Shown: positions 8,951-17,842 of the stretch, one piece after another | Layout of the letters: every line of letters begins with the position of its first letter | How positions within the stretch are numbered: position 1 is the first letter of the stretch | NCBI RefSeq assembly: GCF_014637725.1 | Contig: NZ_BMFC01000017.1 | Span: 1 to 64,000, forward strand | Length of the DNA stretch: 64,000 nucleotides | DNA from: Marivita lacus | GTDB taxonomy: Bacteria > Pseudomonadota > Alphaproteobacteria > Rhodobacterales > Rhodobacteraceae | Reading direction: 5' to 3' | The notes under the pieces: generated by a model | The model's database searches: none | Told to the model about the DNA's origin: nothing | The model's input: only the letters and a program-made list of their open reading frames with translations | Position numbers and translations under genes: made by a program

Positions 8951-9018
8951 CCAGAATTTTATGGTGGCGCCCGAGAATCTTCGTACGAAGATTCTCATCA
9001 ACATCTTGCAAAAAAGTT
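8951..9018 (+). repeat. Palindrome-centred intergenic element, copy 1
   Basis: The unit is CCAGAATTTTATG, a GCGCCC block, a perfect 24-bp palindrome at 8973-8996 (arm GAGAATCTTCGT), then GCAAAAAAGTT. A second element of the same order is at 24305-24363. It lies between the converging mcl1 and transglycosylase genes. Confidence 0.6.
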
Positions 9019-9022
9019 GAGA

Positions 9023-9517
9023 TCACTCGCGCCAGGACTTGCGCCCATGAACGCCGGTCTCGTCCAGAACACCCAGACGCTTGGCCTCGAAATAATACCC
9101 GCGCGCATACCATCCGACGGCGTCGGCCTCGTCCCCGTCAGACACAAGCCACGCCCCGCGCAGATACCGCACCGCGTAGCGCAGGTTGGTCTCCGCATCC
9201 AGCAGGTCCGAGGGCTGGCCCCGAAATCCCATCGTTCGCGCGGTTGCAGGCAGGATCTGCATCAACCCGAAATACGGCCCGTTCCGCGCCTCGGGACGAT
9301 GCGTGCTCTCCCGCACCACCACCCGCTGCACCAAGGACACCGGCACCTCGTTCTCGGCCGCCGCCTTGACGATCAGCGCGCGCAGCTCCGGCGTTTCATT
9401 GGGATAAAGGTTCCGGGTCGAGACGGTCGATTCCATCGGCTCGGATGGCGCAGTGGAACAGGCTGCAAGGAAAAGCGCAGCACACAGGACCGAACAGGCA
9501 AATTGCAAATGTTTCAT
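9023..9517 (-). CDS. Lytic transglycosylase lipoprotein (SLT domain)
   Basis: 164 residues starting MKHLQFACSV; the ATG at 9517 gives a lipoprotein signal with lipobox LAAC and lipidated Cys20. The SLT catalytic glutamate is E70 in VVVRESTHRP, followed by the family signature PYFGLMQILPATAR and the C-terminal AVRYLRGAW. It cleaves the MurNAc-GlcNAc bond of peptidoglycan to give 1,6-anhydro products. It is short, little more than the catalytic domain. It ends WYARGYYFEAKRLG, the usual last helix of these domains. Confidence 0.9.
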   Translation of the reverse strand: MKHLQFACSVLCAALFLAACSTAPSEPMESTVSTRNLYPNETPELRALIVKAAAENEVPVSLVQRVVVRESTHRPEARNGPYFGLMQILPATARTMGFRGQPSDLLDAETNLRYAVRYLRGAWLVSDGDEADAVGWYARGYYFEAKRLGVLDETGVHGRKSWRE

Positions 9518-9700
9518 GCGCCAGCCTTGCGACGAACTCTGCGGCAAGGCAATCCCGTCTTTTGCGGCATCGGCAAGGCTTTGCTCAGCGCCCTGCCCCG
9601 GACGCCGTGGTCTCCAAATCCACCGGCAGCAACGCAGACCGCTTGCAGTCGCGGCGCATCCGCAACAATAAGGTCCGAACTTCACCGGACAATGCACCGC

Positions 9701-10297
9701 ATGACACCTGACCTTTTCATAGCCCTTGCCAGTTTTGCCCTCGTCACCGTGATCACGCCGGGGCCGAACAACCTGATGCTCATGACATCGGGCGCGAATT
9801 TCGGTTTCCGCCGCTCGATCCCGCACATGCTGGGTGTGGGGCTCGGGTTCCCACTGATGATCGTGCCGGTTGGGCTTGGCGTGATGCAGGTCTTCGACCT
9901 CTGGCCGCTGTCCTACACGATCCTCAAGGTGCTGTCGGTGTTCTACATGCTCTACCTCGCATGGAAGATTGCCAATGCCGCACCACCCGATGATGCACCC
10001 AAGGCAGGCGGCACGCCGTTCACCTTCCTCCAGGCCGCCGCGTTCCAATGGGTCAACCCCAAGGCCTGGTCGATGGCGCTCGGCGCGATCACGCTCTACG
10101 CCACGGGACGCGACATCGCTGCCGTGCTCTGGGTCGCGGGCACCTATGTTGCCATGGGCTGTATTTCCACCACCACCTGGACGGTGATCGGTCAGCAACT
10201 GCGCCGCCTGCTCAACCGCCCCATCCGCCTGCGGGTCTTCAACTGGGCCATGGCCGGGCTCCTGGTGGCCTCACTCGTCCCGGTTCTCTGGACCTGA
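9701..10297 (+). CDS. LysE/RhtB-family amino acid exporter
   Basis: 198 residues, the typical size for the family, with about six hydrophobic segments. The N-terminal signature VTVITPGPNNLMLMTSG is the LysE family motif, and FLQAAAFQWVNPKAWSM is the second conserved motif. It probably exports an amino acid or homoserine lactone-like compound; the substrate is unknown. ATG at 9692 (adding MHR) is an alternative start. Its last 27 bp overlap the end of the converging AraC-type gene. Confidence 0.88.
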   Translation: MTPDLFIALASFALVTVITPGPNNLMLMTSGANFGFRRSIPHMLGVGLGFPLMIVPVGLGVMQVFDLWPLSYTILKVLSVFYMLYLAWKIANAAPPDDAPKAGGTPFTFLQAAAFQWVNPKAWSMALGAITLYATGRDIAAVLWVAGTYVAMGCISTTTWTVIGQQLRRLLNRPIRLRVFNWAMAGLLVASLVPVLWT

Positions 10298-11140
10298 CGC
10301 CAGAGGCACACAAATCTCGGTCTGCAGGGCCTCCGGCGCAACAGAGGTGGGATCATTGAGATACACCTCAAAAGAAGCATGCTCAGCCGGCAACCGACCC
10401 GATGCAGGCAGCGCCTTTCCGTAAAGCGCGTCCCACGCAGCCGGCAACCCCGCATAGGGTCCGATATAAAGCATCACCGCATGCGGCCCGCCAGGCAGAA
10501 CGACCTCCTCCAACACATCCGGCATCTCGAAACCTGCGCCGACCTGCACCCCGGCGTGGCTTCTCAAATCGGCCTCCGGCACGGCAGAGGGATCCGAATG
10601 ATAAACGCCGATCATGGGCCCGGCCTCTGCCCAAAGCCCGCGCGCCGTAAAGATCGCCGCAACTTCCTGAAATGCCCGACCAATGTCCTGATAAGCGCCC
10701 CGGTGCGGCAAGGCCGCCAACCTCACGGGCTCCCGTTCTCGAATGTCATACGCGACCATCTCTCTCCGTCCTTCTCTCAAAAGCTGAAATTCGCCTGACA
10801 CCCCGGCCGCACGAAAAGCTGCGGGCGTCACCCCGAAATGCACCCGGAACGACCGTGCAAAGCTTTGGACGTTCCGATGCCCCGACCGCACCGCAATCAC
10901 CGACACCGGCCATTCCGTCTGGATGAGCCAATGCGCCGCCTTGTGTGCCCGGATCCGCCGCACGGTCTGCGCGCAGGTCTCGCCGGTCATTGCCACAAAG
11001 ACACGATGCCAATGAAACCGCGACATCGCCGCCACAGCCGCCAAGGCATCGAGCGATAGGTCCCCCGCGGGATTGTCATGGATGTATTGCACCACCCGTC
11101 TAAGCCGGGCCTCGTAGTTGATCACGTGCACCTCCCCCAA
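10271..11140 (-). CDS. AraC-family regulator with C-terminal GyrI-like effector domain
   Basis: 289 residues. The two AraC helix-turn-helices occupy about residues 10-110: the first has LDALAAVAAMSRFHWHRVF, the second ends SFARSFRVHFGVTPAAFR. Residues 125-285 form a GyrI/SbmC-like ligand-binding domain (EPVRLAALPHRGAYQDIG). This is the Rob/SoxS-like architecture with a small-molecule sensor, as in regulators of drug or toxin responses. Its target is unknown; the converging LysE exporter is a possible but unsupported candidate. Confidence 0.88.
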   Translation of the reverse strand: MGEVHVINYEARLRRVVQYIHDNPAGDLSLDALAAVAAMSRFHWHRVFVAMTGETCAQTVRRIRAHKAAHWLIQTEWPVSVIAVRSGHRNVQSFARSFRVHFGVTPAAFRAAGVSGEFQLLREGRREMVAYDIREREPVRLAALPHRGAYQDIGRAFQEVAAIFTARGLWAEAGPMIGVYHSDPSAVPEADLRSHAGVQVGAGFEMPDVLEEVVLPGGPHAVMLYIGPYAGLPAAWDALYGKALPASGRLPAEHASFEVYLNDPTSVAPEALQTEICVPLASGPENRDE

Positions 11141-11264
11141 TCATCGCCCCCTGATCCTGCCCCAGTCACAAGAGACAAATCTTGCGGAGCTTGTTCCTGC
11201 AGTCAGATTGCAAAAGCAGGCCGTCACGGCCATATAGCATCAAGTAACAACAGGCAGATCCACA

Positions 11265-12227
11265 ATGACCAACTACCTCGATTTTGAAAAACCACTGGCC
11301 GAGATCGAAGGCAAAGCCGAAGAACTGCGCGCCATGGCCCGCAAGAACGAAGAGATGGACATCGAGGACGAGGCCCGCGCGCTCGACGCCAAGGCGCAGG
11401 CGCTGCTCAAGGATCTCTACAAGAAACTGACACCCTGGCGCAAATGCCAGATCGCCCGCCACCCCGAACGCCCGCATTGCACCGATTACATCGACGCGCT
11501 CTTCACCGAATACACACCGCTCGCCGGCGACCGCAATTTCGCCGATGACGACGCCGTGATGGGCGGTCTTGCCCGCTTCGACGACCGGCCGGTGGTGGTG
11601 ATCGGCCACGAAAAGGGCCACGACACCGAAAGCCGCCTCAAGCGCAATTTCGGCATGGCCCGCCCCGAAGGCTACCGCAAGGCGGTGCGCCTGATGGATC
11701 TGGCCGACCGCTTCGGCATTCCGGTCATCACGCTGGTGGACACCCCCGGCGCCTATCCCGGCAAGGGTGCCGAAGAGCGCGGCCAATCCGAAGCGATCGC
11801 CCGCTCGACCGAAAAATGCCTCCAGATCGGTGTGCCGCTGGTCTCGGTGGTGATCGGCGAAGGCGGATCGGGCGGTGCCGTGGCCTTTGCCACCGCGAAC
11901 CGCTTGGCGATGCTGGAACATTCGGTCTACTCGGTGATCTCGCCCGAAGGCTGTGCTTCGATCCTGTGGAAAGACGCCGAAAAGATGCGCGAAGCCGCCG
12001 AGGCGCTCCGCCTGACCGCGCAGGATCTGCTCAACCTCGGAGTCGCGGATCAGATCATTTCCGAACCCCTGGGCGGTGCCCATCGCGGCCGCGAACAGAC
12101 CATCCAATCCGTCGGCAATGCCCTGCGCGCCATGCTGGCCGATCTGTCTGATCTCTCCCCGAAGAAACTCGTGGCGCAGCGCCGCCGCAAGTTCCTCGAT
12201 ATCGGCACCAAGGGTCTGGCGGCGTAA
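11265..12227 (+). CDS. accA: Acetyl-CoA carboxylase carboxyltransferase subunit alpha
   Basis: 320 residues starting [20 protein letters not shown], full length. AccA with AccD moves the carboxyl group from biotin to acetyl-CoA to form malonyl-CoA, the first step of fatty acid synthesis. Conserved stretches include [17 protein letters not shown] and [17 protein letters not shown], and a glycine-rich oxyanion region [10 protein letters not shown]. The stop codon abuts the dtd start with no gap, so the two are probably cotranscribed. Confidence 0.97.
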   Translation: MTNYLDFEKPLAEIEGKAEELRAMARKNEEMDIEDEARALDAKAQALLKDLYKKLTPWRKCQIARHPERPHCTDYIDALFTEYTPLAGDRNFADDDAVMGGLARFDDRPVVVIGHEKGHDTESRLKRNFGMARPEGYRKAVRLMDLADRFGIPVITLVDTPGAYPGKGAEERGQSEAIARSTEKCLQIGVPLVSVVIGEGGSGGAVAFATANRLAMLEHSVYSVISPEGCASILWKDAEKMREAAEALRLTAQDLLNLGVADQIISEPLGGAHRGREQTIQSVGNALRAMLADLSDLSPKKLVAQRRRKFLDIGTKGLAA

Positions 12228-12671
12228 ATGCGCGCTCTGATCCAACGGGTCTCCGAAGCCTCGGTCACCGTCGACGGGGAGGTGCTGGGCGAGATCGGTA
12301 CAGGCCTGCTGATCCTGATCTGTGCCATGCAGGGCGACACCGAAGCGCAGGCCGAAAAGCTGGCCGCCAAGATCGCCAAGCTGCGCATCTTCAAGGATGA
12401 CGAGGGCCGCATGAACCGGTCGCTGCTCGACATCGAGGGCCGCGCGCTGGTGGTGAGCCAGTTCACCCTCGCCGCAGACACCTCGCGCGGCAACCGCCCC
12501 GGCTTCTCCACCGCCGCCGCGCCCGACGACGGCAATCGACTATACGAGTATTTCGCGGGTCAAATGGCTGCACACGGCATCGCCGTGGCCATGGGCCGCT
12601 TCGGTGCGGACATGAAGGTGCGGCTTTTGAATGACGGGCCCGTCACCATCTGGATGGACACCGCCGACTGA
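12228..12671 (+). CDS. dtd: D-aminoacyl-tRNA deacylase
   Basis: 147 residues, the usual DTD length. It starts [18 protein letters not shown] and has the active-site motif SQFTLAAD, with the C-terminal motif NDGPVTI that holds the cross-subunit Gly-cisPro in this fold. It hydrolyses D-amino acids mischarged on tRNA. It begins immediately at the accA stop. Given the D-amino-acid genes 5-8 kb upstream the theme is notable, but dtd is a near-universal housekeeping gene, so the link may be accidental. Confidence 0.95.
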   Translation: MRALIQRVSEASVTVDGEVLGEIGTGLLILICAMQGDTEAQAEKLAAKIAKLRIFKDDEGRMNRSLLDIEGRALVVSQFTLAADTSRGNRPGFSTAAAPDDGNRLYEYFAGQMAAHGIAVAMGRFGADMKVRLLNDGPVTIWMDTAD

Positions 12672-12705
12672 CCACAACCGGTTCGGCCTTTTTCACCCGC
12701 GCTTT

Positions 12706-12729
12706 GGCATATTTGGAAAAAGAAGAAGC
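12706..12729 (+). repeat. Dispersed GGCATATTTGG repeat, copy B
   Basis: Plus-strand copy, identical over 24 bases to copies A and D. It lies 35 nt after the dtd stop in the sense orientation, nearly the same spacing as copy A after dgcN. Confidence 0.85.
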
Positions 12730-12783
12730 AGCAGGTGGCACATGCGCCTTAACGCGCAATTAACCTTGACCGGGCATCAATGG

Positions 12784-12796
12784 CTGTACGGTACAG
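12784..12796. promoter_or_regulatory. Perfect 13-bp palindrome, possible TetR-type operator
   Basis: CTGTAC, a central G, then GTACAG. It lies just ahead of the regulator-like start at 12803, with a possible -35 TTGACC at 12766. Symmetric GTAC-containing sites are common for TetR autoregulators; the assignment is by position and symmetry only. Confidence 0.35.
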
Positions 12797-12802
12797 GCAG
12801 GC

Positions 12803-12853
12803 ATGCCGATGACCGTAAAAGGAGAAGCCCCAACCCGAGGTCGACCAAGAGCC
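12803..12853 (+). pseudogene. Probable truncated 5' end of a TetR-family regulator
   Basis: ATG codons at 12803 and 12809 open a frame reading MPMTVKGEAPTRGRPRAS. RGRPRA after a short polar leader is a very common N-terminus of TetR-family repressors, but the expected continuation (a DxxxAL..A..LF helix) is absent. The frame instead runs into repeat copy C and then antisense to the HlyD gene. A palindromic operator-like site sits upstream. I read this as the surviving start of a deleted gene; a chance match is possible because the resemblance covers only about six residues. Confidence 0.35.
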
Positions 12854-12897
12854 TCGCTCGAACAGGGTGCCTTGGGTGGGGTGGACCAAGCCCCGAT

Positions 12898-12919
12898 TTC
12901 TTCTTTTTCCAAATATGCC
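12898..12919 (-). repeat. Dispersed GGCATATTTGG repeat, copy C
   Basis: Minus-strand copy, GGCATATTTGG then AAAAAGAAGAA. With copy B it forms an inverted pair enclosing 168 bp. Confidence 0.8.
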
Positions 12920-13024
12920 AAACATGACCGACCACGGGTCCGACGCCTTCTTGGGCGTCACATCCCCACAGGCCCGAGCCGCAGGCGAGACACCCTGTCA
13001 TGGCGGGCGCAGCCCGGCATGTCC

Positions 13025-14206
13025 TCAAGGTTCGCGCAGCGCCTCGCGCGATTTGTAAAGCGGTTTGAGCAGGTATTGCAGCACGGTCTTTTCCCCGGTG
13101 TGCAGCTCGACCGTCGCCTGCATGCCGGGGCGGATTTCAAGCTGACGCTGCCGGTCTGTCAGGGAGGTCTTGTCGACCCGCACGGTCACCTTGTAATGCG
13201 CCGGAGCCTCGGGGCGGCGTTCGTCCTTGAACGTATCCGCCGAGATCACGTCGACCCTGCCCTTCAACGATCCGTGGATGGTGAAATCATAGGCCGACAG
13301 CTTGATCGTCGCTTCCTGACCGGGGCGGATGCCGGCGATGTTCTCGGGCGCGACCTTGGCCTCGACATAGAGCTCCTCGCCCAGCGGGATGATCTGCAGG
13401 ATCTCCTCACCCGGGCGCACAACGCCGCCGATGGTGGTGACCATCAGCTTGTTGACCACGCCGTGCATCGGGCTGACCAGAACGGTGCGGTTCAGCTGGT
13501 CCCGGGACGACCGCAGGTTCTGCCGCAGCGTCGCCAGTTCCTTGAGCGTTTCGGAAAACTCCTCTGCCCGCATCAATTCGGTCTGGGTGATGATCTCGTC
13601 CATCTTGATCTGCGCATCGGCATGCGCCTTGCGGGCACGGGTCACCTCGATCAGGGCGACGACCTTCTTGTCGAGAAGGTCCTCCATCAGTTTCTTTTCC
13701 TGCGCCGCCTGTTCCAGGACACGGCGCGCACCGTCATAGCGCGAGTTGAAATCAAGCTGACGCGCGGCCAGAAGCGCCTGTTCGGAAGCGGCCATTTCCG
13801 GGCTGCGTTCCCGCAACGCCCACGGCACGTCGAACTGCACCAGACCTGCCATTTCCGCCTCGATCCGCAACCGCCGGATGTCGAGCGCGGTGATCTGGTC
13901 TTCGAGGTCGTCCACGGACGACCGGAACTGCGTGCCGTAAAGCCGGGCCAGCACGTCGCCCTGCATGACCTCGTCGCCTTCCTTGACCAGCAGCTCCGCC
14001 AGAATCCCGCCTTCGAGGTTCTGGATGATCTGCGGGCGCGAGGTCGAGATGAACTCTCCCTCGGCGCGCACGATCTCGTCGATCCACGCATAGGCCGCCC
14101 AGACGACGAAGAGCCAGACCGCGGCCGCCGACAGCCAGATGACCATCGACGGGCCCCGCAGACGGCGGCCAAGCTGGGCGCTGAGATCGGTTGTGCTGAC
14201 AGCCAT
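13025..14206 (-). CDS. HlyD-family periplasmic adaptor of a type I secretion system
   Basis: 393 residues. One N-terminal membrane helix near residues 18-40 (PSMVIWLSAAAVWLFVVWAAY) is followed by a lipoyl/biotinyl half-motif (GGILAELLVKEGDEVMQGDVLARL), a long coiled coil at about residues 110-250, and the C-terminal barrel (GMQATVELHTGEKTVLQYLLKPL), the classic HlyD/LapC ending. It bridges the inner-membrane ABC transporter to the outer-membrane channel. It starts 3 bp after the ABC gene stop and is the last gene of the adhesin secretion operon. Confidence 0.94.
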   Translation of the reverse strand: MAVSTTDLSAQLGRRLRGPSMVIWLSAAAVWLFVVWAAYAWIDEIVRAEGEFISTSRPQIIQNLEGGILAELLVKEGDEVMQGDVLARLYGTQFRSSVDDLEDQITALDIRRLRIEAEMAGLVQFDVPWALRERSPEMAASEQALLAARQLDFNSRYDGARRVLEQAAQEKKLMEDLLDKKVVALIEVTRARKAHADAQIKMDEIITQTELMRAEEFSETLKELATLRQNLRSSRDQLNRTVLVSPMHGVVNKLMVTTIGGVVRPGEEILQIIPLGEELYVEAKVAPENIAGIRPGQEATIKLSAYDFTIHGSLKGRVDVISADTFKDERRPEAPAHYKVTVRVDKTSLTDRQRQLEIRPGMQATVELHTGEKTVLQYLLKPLYKSREALREP

Positions 14207-14209
14207 CGC

Positions 14210-16429
14210 TTACGCCCCCTGTGCCGTGCGCAGGTGATCGAGCACCTGGTCGCGTGGGCCATCGACCACCAGCCGTCCCGAGGCCAGAACGCTGGTGCGG
14301 TCGGCCAGCGCGAGGATCGGCACCCGGTGTGTGGCGACAATCGCGGTGCGGTCGGCCAGCCAGATTTCCAGCCGCGAGATCAGCGTCTTTTCCAGCGTCT
14401 GGTCCAGCGCGGCGGTCGGTTCGTCCAGCAGGCACACATCGGGGTCCTGCAGCCACAGCCGCGCCCAGCCGATGGATTGCCGCTGTCCCACGGAAAGGCC
14501 TTCGCCACCGTCGCGGATGGGCAGGTCGAGCCCCTGCGGATGGCCCTTGACGAAGGGCCCCAGCCCGGCAAAATCCAGCGCCTCGAACAGCCGGTCGTCA
14601 TCGCGCTCCATCATGTTGAGGTTCAGGTTGTCGCGCAGATTGCCGTGGAACAGCCGAACGTCCTGCCCCAGATACCCCAATGACCGGCGGATGTCGCGCA
14701 TGTCGATCTGGCCCATGTCGGTGCCGTCGACCAAGATCGACCCGGATGTGGGCGCATAGAGTCCCGACAGCATCTTGAGCAGCGTGGATTTGCCAGACCC
14801 GTTGGTGCCCAGGATGGCCAGGGTCTGACCGGGCTGGATCACGAGGCTCGGAATATCCAGAACCGCAGGGCTTTCCGGGTCGTAGCGGAAGGTGACTTCG
14901 CGCAGTTCGAACCGGCCTTCGAGCTTTTCGCGGCGCAGGTACTTACGGTTTTCCTGCCGGTCCTGCGGCAGGTCGGCGATCCCGTCCAGCGCATCGAGTG
15001 CAGCCTTGACGTTGCCCCAGCGCGCCATGATGCCCGAAAGCTGTGTCAGCGGCGCCAGCGTCCGCGAGGTCAGGATGCCCACGGCGATGATCGACCCCAC
15101 GGTGAATTCACCTGCAAAGACAAGGTAGGTGCCCGCGATCACGGCCCCCACATAGGTCGCCTGCTGCACGCCCTGGCTCCAGAAGGTCAAAGCGGCGGCA
15201 AGGCGGCGTTGTTCGGACGATTTCAGCGCCTGCACCGAGGTCAGCTCTTCCCACTGGCGGGCAAAGCGATCTTCGGCGCGCTGTGTCTTGATCGTGTCAA
15301 GTTCGGTGACTGTCTCGTTCAAAAGCCGCGACTGCTTGGTCGAGGCGCCCTGCATTTCGCGGGTGATGCGGATCATCTTCTTTTGCAGGAAGAAGCCGGG
15401 CAGCACCATCAGCAGCGCACCGGCGACCAGCACCCAGACCACGCTGCCCGCGATGGACCAGACCATCAGCAGGAACAGCACGATGAACGGAATGTCGGCC
15501 AACGCACCCACTGTGCCCGCCGTGAAGAACTCGCGCACCGAACTGAATTCGCGCATCGACGCGAAAAGCTGCGAGGGCGACCGCCCGGCCGCATCCGATC
15601 GCATGCCCAAGAGCCGGTTCAGCAATGTCTGCTGCACCCCGGTTTCGATCTGCCGCCCGGCCCCGTCCAGAAGCGTGGAGCGTGCCACCTTGAGAAACGC
15701 CTCCAGCATCAGCGCCATCGCGGCGCCGATGGCCAGCACCCACAAAGTGGCCGAGGATTGGTGCGGGATCACGCGGTCATAGACCTGAAGCGAGAACAGC
15801 GCGACCGACAGGGCCAACACGTTCGCCACGAAAGACCCAAGCGCGACCTCGCCGAACTGGCGGCGGTAATTGGAAAAGCTGCCCCAGAACCAATGGGCTT
15901 TCTCCCCCGCATCGGTATGCGTGTCCACCAGCGTCTGAACCGGCGCTTCCCCCCGGACCAGAACTCCGCTGTAGAAGGGCGCGAATTCCGCCACGTCGAC
16001 GCGTTCGGTCTTGTCCTTGGCCGATGGGTCCCAGATCGACAGGGTCATGCGATCCTGTGACAGGACCAGCACCGCCTGCCCGTTGGTCATCAGCGCAATC
16101 GCGGGCCAGTGATCCGGCGTCGGGCGCGGCACATGCAGCCCCTGCGCCAGCATGCCCGCGGCCTTGGCCCCCGCGATCAGCGCGTCCTGCCCGACCCGCC
16201 CGTTGGCGTCCTGATGCAGGGCGATGGCCTCGTTGATGTCGCTCGCCACCGTGGTCAGACCCAGACGGCCCGCATAGGTGCGGATCAGGTCGGTCCGGGC
16301 GCGGACGCGGTCGGAATAACGCGGGGCGCGTTTGGGCTCATTCGCAGGCTTGACCCCCTGCGGAACCATCCGCAAAACCGCGTTCTTGGCGCGCCCGGAC
16401 AGCAGGGTGATGTTGTTGACGCCGCTCAA
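14210..16429 (-). CDS. Type I secretion ABC transporter with C39-like N-terminal domain (LapB-like)
   Basis: 739 residues. Residues 50-170 look like a C39-peptidase-like domain without a clear catalytic cysteine, as in exporters of RTX and LapA-type adhesins that do not cleave a leader. The membrane domain spans about 190-460. The nucleotide-binding domain has Walker A GTNGSGKST at 541-549, a variant signature LSVGQRQ in place of LSGGQ, Walker B VCLLDEPTAALD, and the H-loop THR. It powers export of an unfolded substrate in one step. It overlaps the upstream TolC-like gene by 4 bp, so the two are translationally coupled. Confidence 0.94.
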   Translation of the reverse strand: MSGVNNITLLSGRAKNAVLRMVPQGVKPANEPKRAPRYSDRVRARTDLIRTYAGRLGLTTVASDINEAIALHQDANGRVGQDALIAGAKAAGMLAQGLHVPRPTPDHWPAIALMTNGQAVLVLSQDRMTLSIWDPSAKDKTERVDVAEFAPFYSGVLVRGEAPVQTLVDTHTDAGEKAHWFWGSFSNYRRQFGEVALGSFVANVLALSVALFSLQVYDRVIPHQSSATLWVLAIGAAMALMLEAFLKVARSTLLDGAGRQIETGVQQTLLNRLLGMRSDAAGRSPSQLFASMREFSSVREFFTAGTVGALADIPFIVLFLLMVWSIAGSVVWVLVAGALLMVLPGFFLQKKMIRITREMQGASTKQSRLLNETVTELDTIKTQRAEDRFARQWEELTSVQALKSSEQRRLAAALTFWSQGVQQATYVGAVIAGTYLVFAGEFTVGSIIAVGILTSRTLAPLTQLSGIMARWGNVKAALDALDGIADLPQDRQENRKYLRREKLEGRFELREVTFRYDPESPAVLDIPSLVIQPGQTLAILGTNGSGKSTLLKMLSGLYAPTSGSILVDGTDMGQIDMRDIRRSLGYLGQDVRLFHGNLRDNLNLNMMERDDDRLFEALDFAGLGPFVKGHPQGLDLPIRDGGEGLSVGQRQSIGWARLWLQDPDVCLLDEPTAALDQTLEKTLISRLEIWLADRTAIVATHRVPILALADRTSVLASGRLVVDGPRDQVLDHLRTAQGA

Positions 16430-17757
16430 ATCTTTGCTCCATCCGCAAGAACGCCAAGTCGCTTGGCTGCATCCAGCTCGGCGCGGGCGGCCTGAAATTT
16501 CAGGTCGAGTTGTTTCTCAAGCGCCCGCAGGAAGGTCTCGTAGACGCTGACCACATCCATCACCTGACGCGTGCCCGCATCATATTGGCGCTGGAAGAGG
16601 TCGAGATTGGTCTTGGCCTGTGCTGTCAGCCCTTCGGCCTCGGCGGCTTGCCGCTTCAGCGCGGCGATGCTGCGCTGATCGGCTTCGATGGCGCGGCGCG
16701 AGATGTCCTCGGCCTCGGTCACCTTGCGGTCAGCGGTGATCTTGGTGGCTTCGATGGCCTGCAAGGAGGCACCGGTGCCGATGCCGAGCATCTGTTCGGT
16801 GTTCACGCTCAGCGCCAGACCTTCGCCGCCATTGCGCACACTGCCCCCGGCGGACAGCCCCGGCAGATGCGCCGCGCGGGCGATCCGGGCCTGCGCCAGT
16901 TGCCGGTCGCGTTCCACCTTGGCGCGCAGCACGTCAAGCGACTGGGTTGCAGGGGTTGCCCCCATCCCGCGCAAACCGCGCTGGTCCGCCAGCGACACTG
17001 CCGACAGTGCATTCAGCTCGGCCACAGCGCGGGTGGTCTTTTCCCGCGCCGCCGCATCGCGGGCGCGCAGATCCGCCAGCTTTTGTTTCAACACGTTGAG
17101 GTCAGAGAAATCCGAAACGCCGCCTTTGACGCGCTCGTTCATGACCCATTCGAACTGGCCCATGTCCCTGAGCGCCTGACCATAGAGGTCTGCCGCAGCA
17201 CGGCCTTCTTCGGCCTGAAGATACAGGACCAGCCCGTCATGAACCCGGTCATTGCTGCTTTCCGACAATGCCACGGCAGCCAGTTCCACATCGGCCTTGG
17301 CAAGATCGCGTTCCGCCTTCTTGCGACCGTTGTCGAACAGCACCTGGTTGATCACCAGGTCGGCCACCAGGTCACCCAGCGATGTCAGCGTGATGCGCGG
17401 AGAAATCGTCGGCCACCAGTTCCTCGACGCAGCCTCGGCGCGCAATTGCGCCACCTGCAATTCGGCTTCGGCCACGCGGGCATCGGCGGCCAGCACACCG
17501 GCGGCCACCTGCGAATAGGGGCTGCCGGGAGTCAGTACGCTCTGACGTGTCGCCAGCTCTGCAATGATCGGAGACGCCTCTTGCGTCGTGACCGCCATGG
17601 ATGCGGCAGTCTGTGTCTCGCCTGCGATGTCCGTGGGTGCGTCCGGTTGGGCGGACAGGAACCGCGACACGGTCCCGGCGCCCATGTCCTGCATACATCC
17701 CGAAAGAGCCGTTGCCGCAAGCAAAGCCCCTGCCAGTGCCCTTGTCTTCTGCCTCAT
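16426..17757 (-). CDS. TolC-like outer-membrane efflux lipoprotein of the type I secretion system
   Basis: 443 residues starting MRQKTRALAGALLAATALSGC. The ATG at 17757 is chosen over the earlier frame opening at 17811 because it yields a lipoprotein signal ending in lipobox ALSGC. The body is the duplicated coiled-coil pattern of the OEP/TolC family, with long Ala/Glu/Arg-rich helices (VAEAELQVAQLRAEAASRNW, ISRRAIEADQRSIAALKRQA). The last repeat contains the family-typical FQRQYDAGTRQVMDVV. It supplies the outer-membrane exit duct. It follows the adhesin gene by 85 bp and overlaps the ABC gene by 4 bp. Confidence 0.9.
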   Translation of the reverse strand: MRQKTRALAGALLAATALSGCMQDMGAGTVSRFLSAQPDAPTDIAGETQTAASMAVTTQEASPIIAELATRQSVLTPGSPYSQVAAGVLAADARVAEAELQVAQLRAEAASRNWWPTISPRITLTSLGDLVADLVINQVLFDNGRKKAERDLAKADVELAAVALSESSNDRVHDGLVLYLQAEEGRAAADLYGQALRDMGQFEWVMNERVKGGVSDFSDLNVLKQKLADLRARDAAAREKTTRAVAELNALSAVSLADQRGLRGMGATPATQSLDVLRAKVERDRQLAQARIARAAHLPGLSAGGSVRNGGEGLALSVNTEQMLGIGTGASLQAIEATKITADRKVTEAEDISRRAIEADQRSIAALKRQAAEAEGLTAQAKTNLDLFQRQYDAGTRQVMDVVSVYETFLRALEKQLDLKFQAARAELDAAKRLGVLADGAKI

Positions 17758-17842
17758 GTCGATTGAGCCCCCGCCTTTGGCTTCTTTTTGTGTCGGGGCT
17801 CGGGCCGTCACCTCAACGGCCCGAACGAAATCATCCTCTTCC

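Larger units (their letters stand above)
12672..13024. other. 353-bp intergenic region holding an inverted repeat pair and a gene remnant
   Basis: Between dtd and the end of the secretion operon. It contains dispersed repeat copies B (12706) and C (12898) in opposite orientation, a palindromic CTGTAC-G-GTACAG at 12784-12796, a likely broken regulator start at 12803, and a 6-bp stem GACGCC/GGCGTC at 12942-12959. No intact gene is evident. Confidence 0.7.

Noticed and set aside
12803-14683. Plus-strand ORF of 626 codons as a whole
   Set aside because: Only its first 17 codons look like a protein start (kept as a possible TetR remnant); the rest is antisense to the HlyD and ABC genes.
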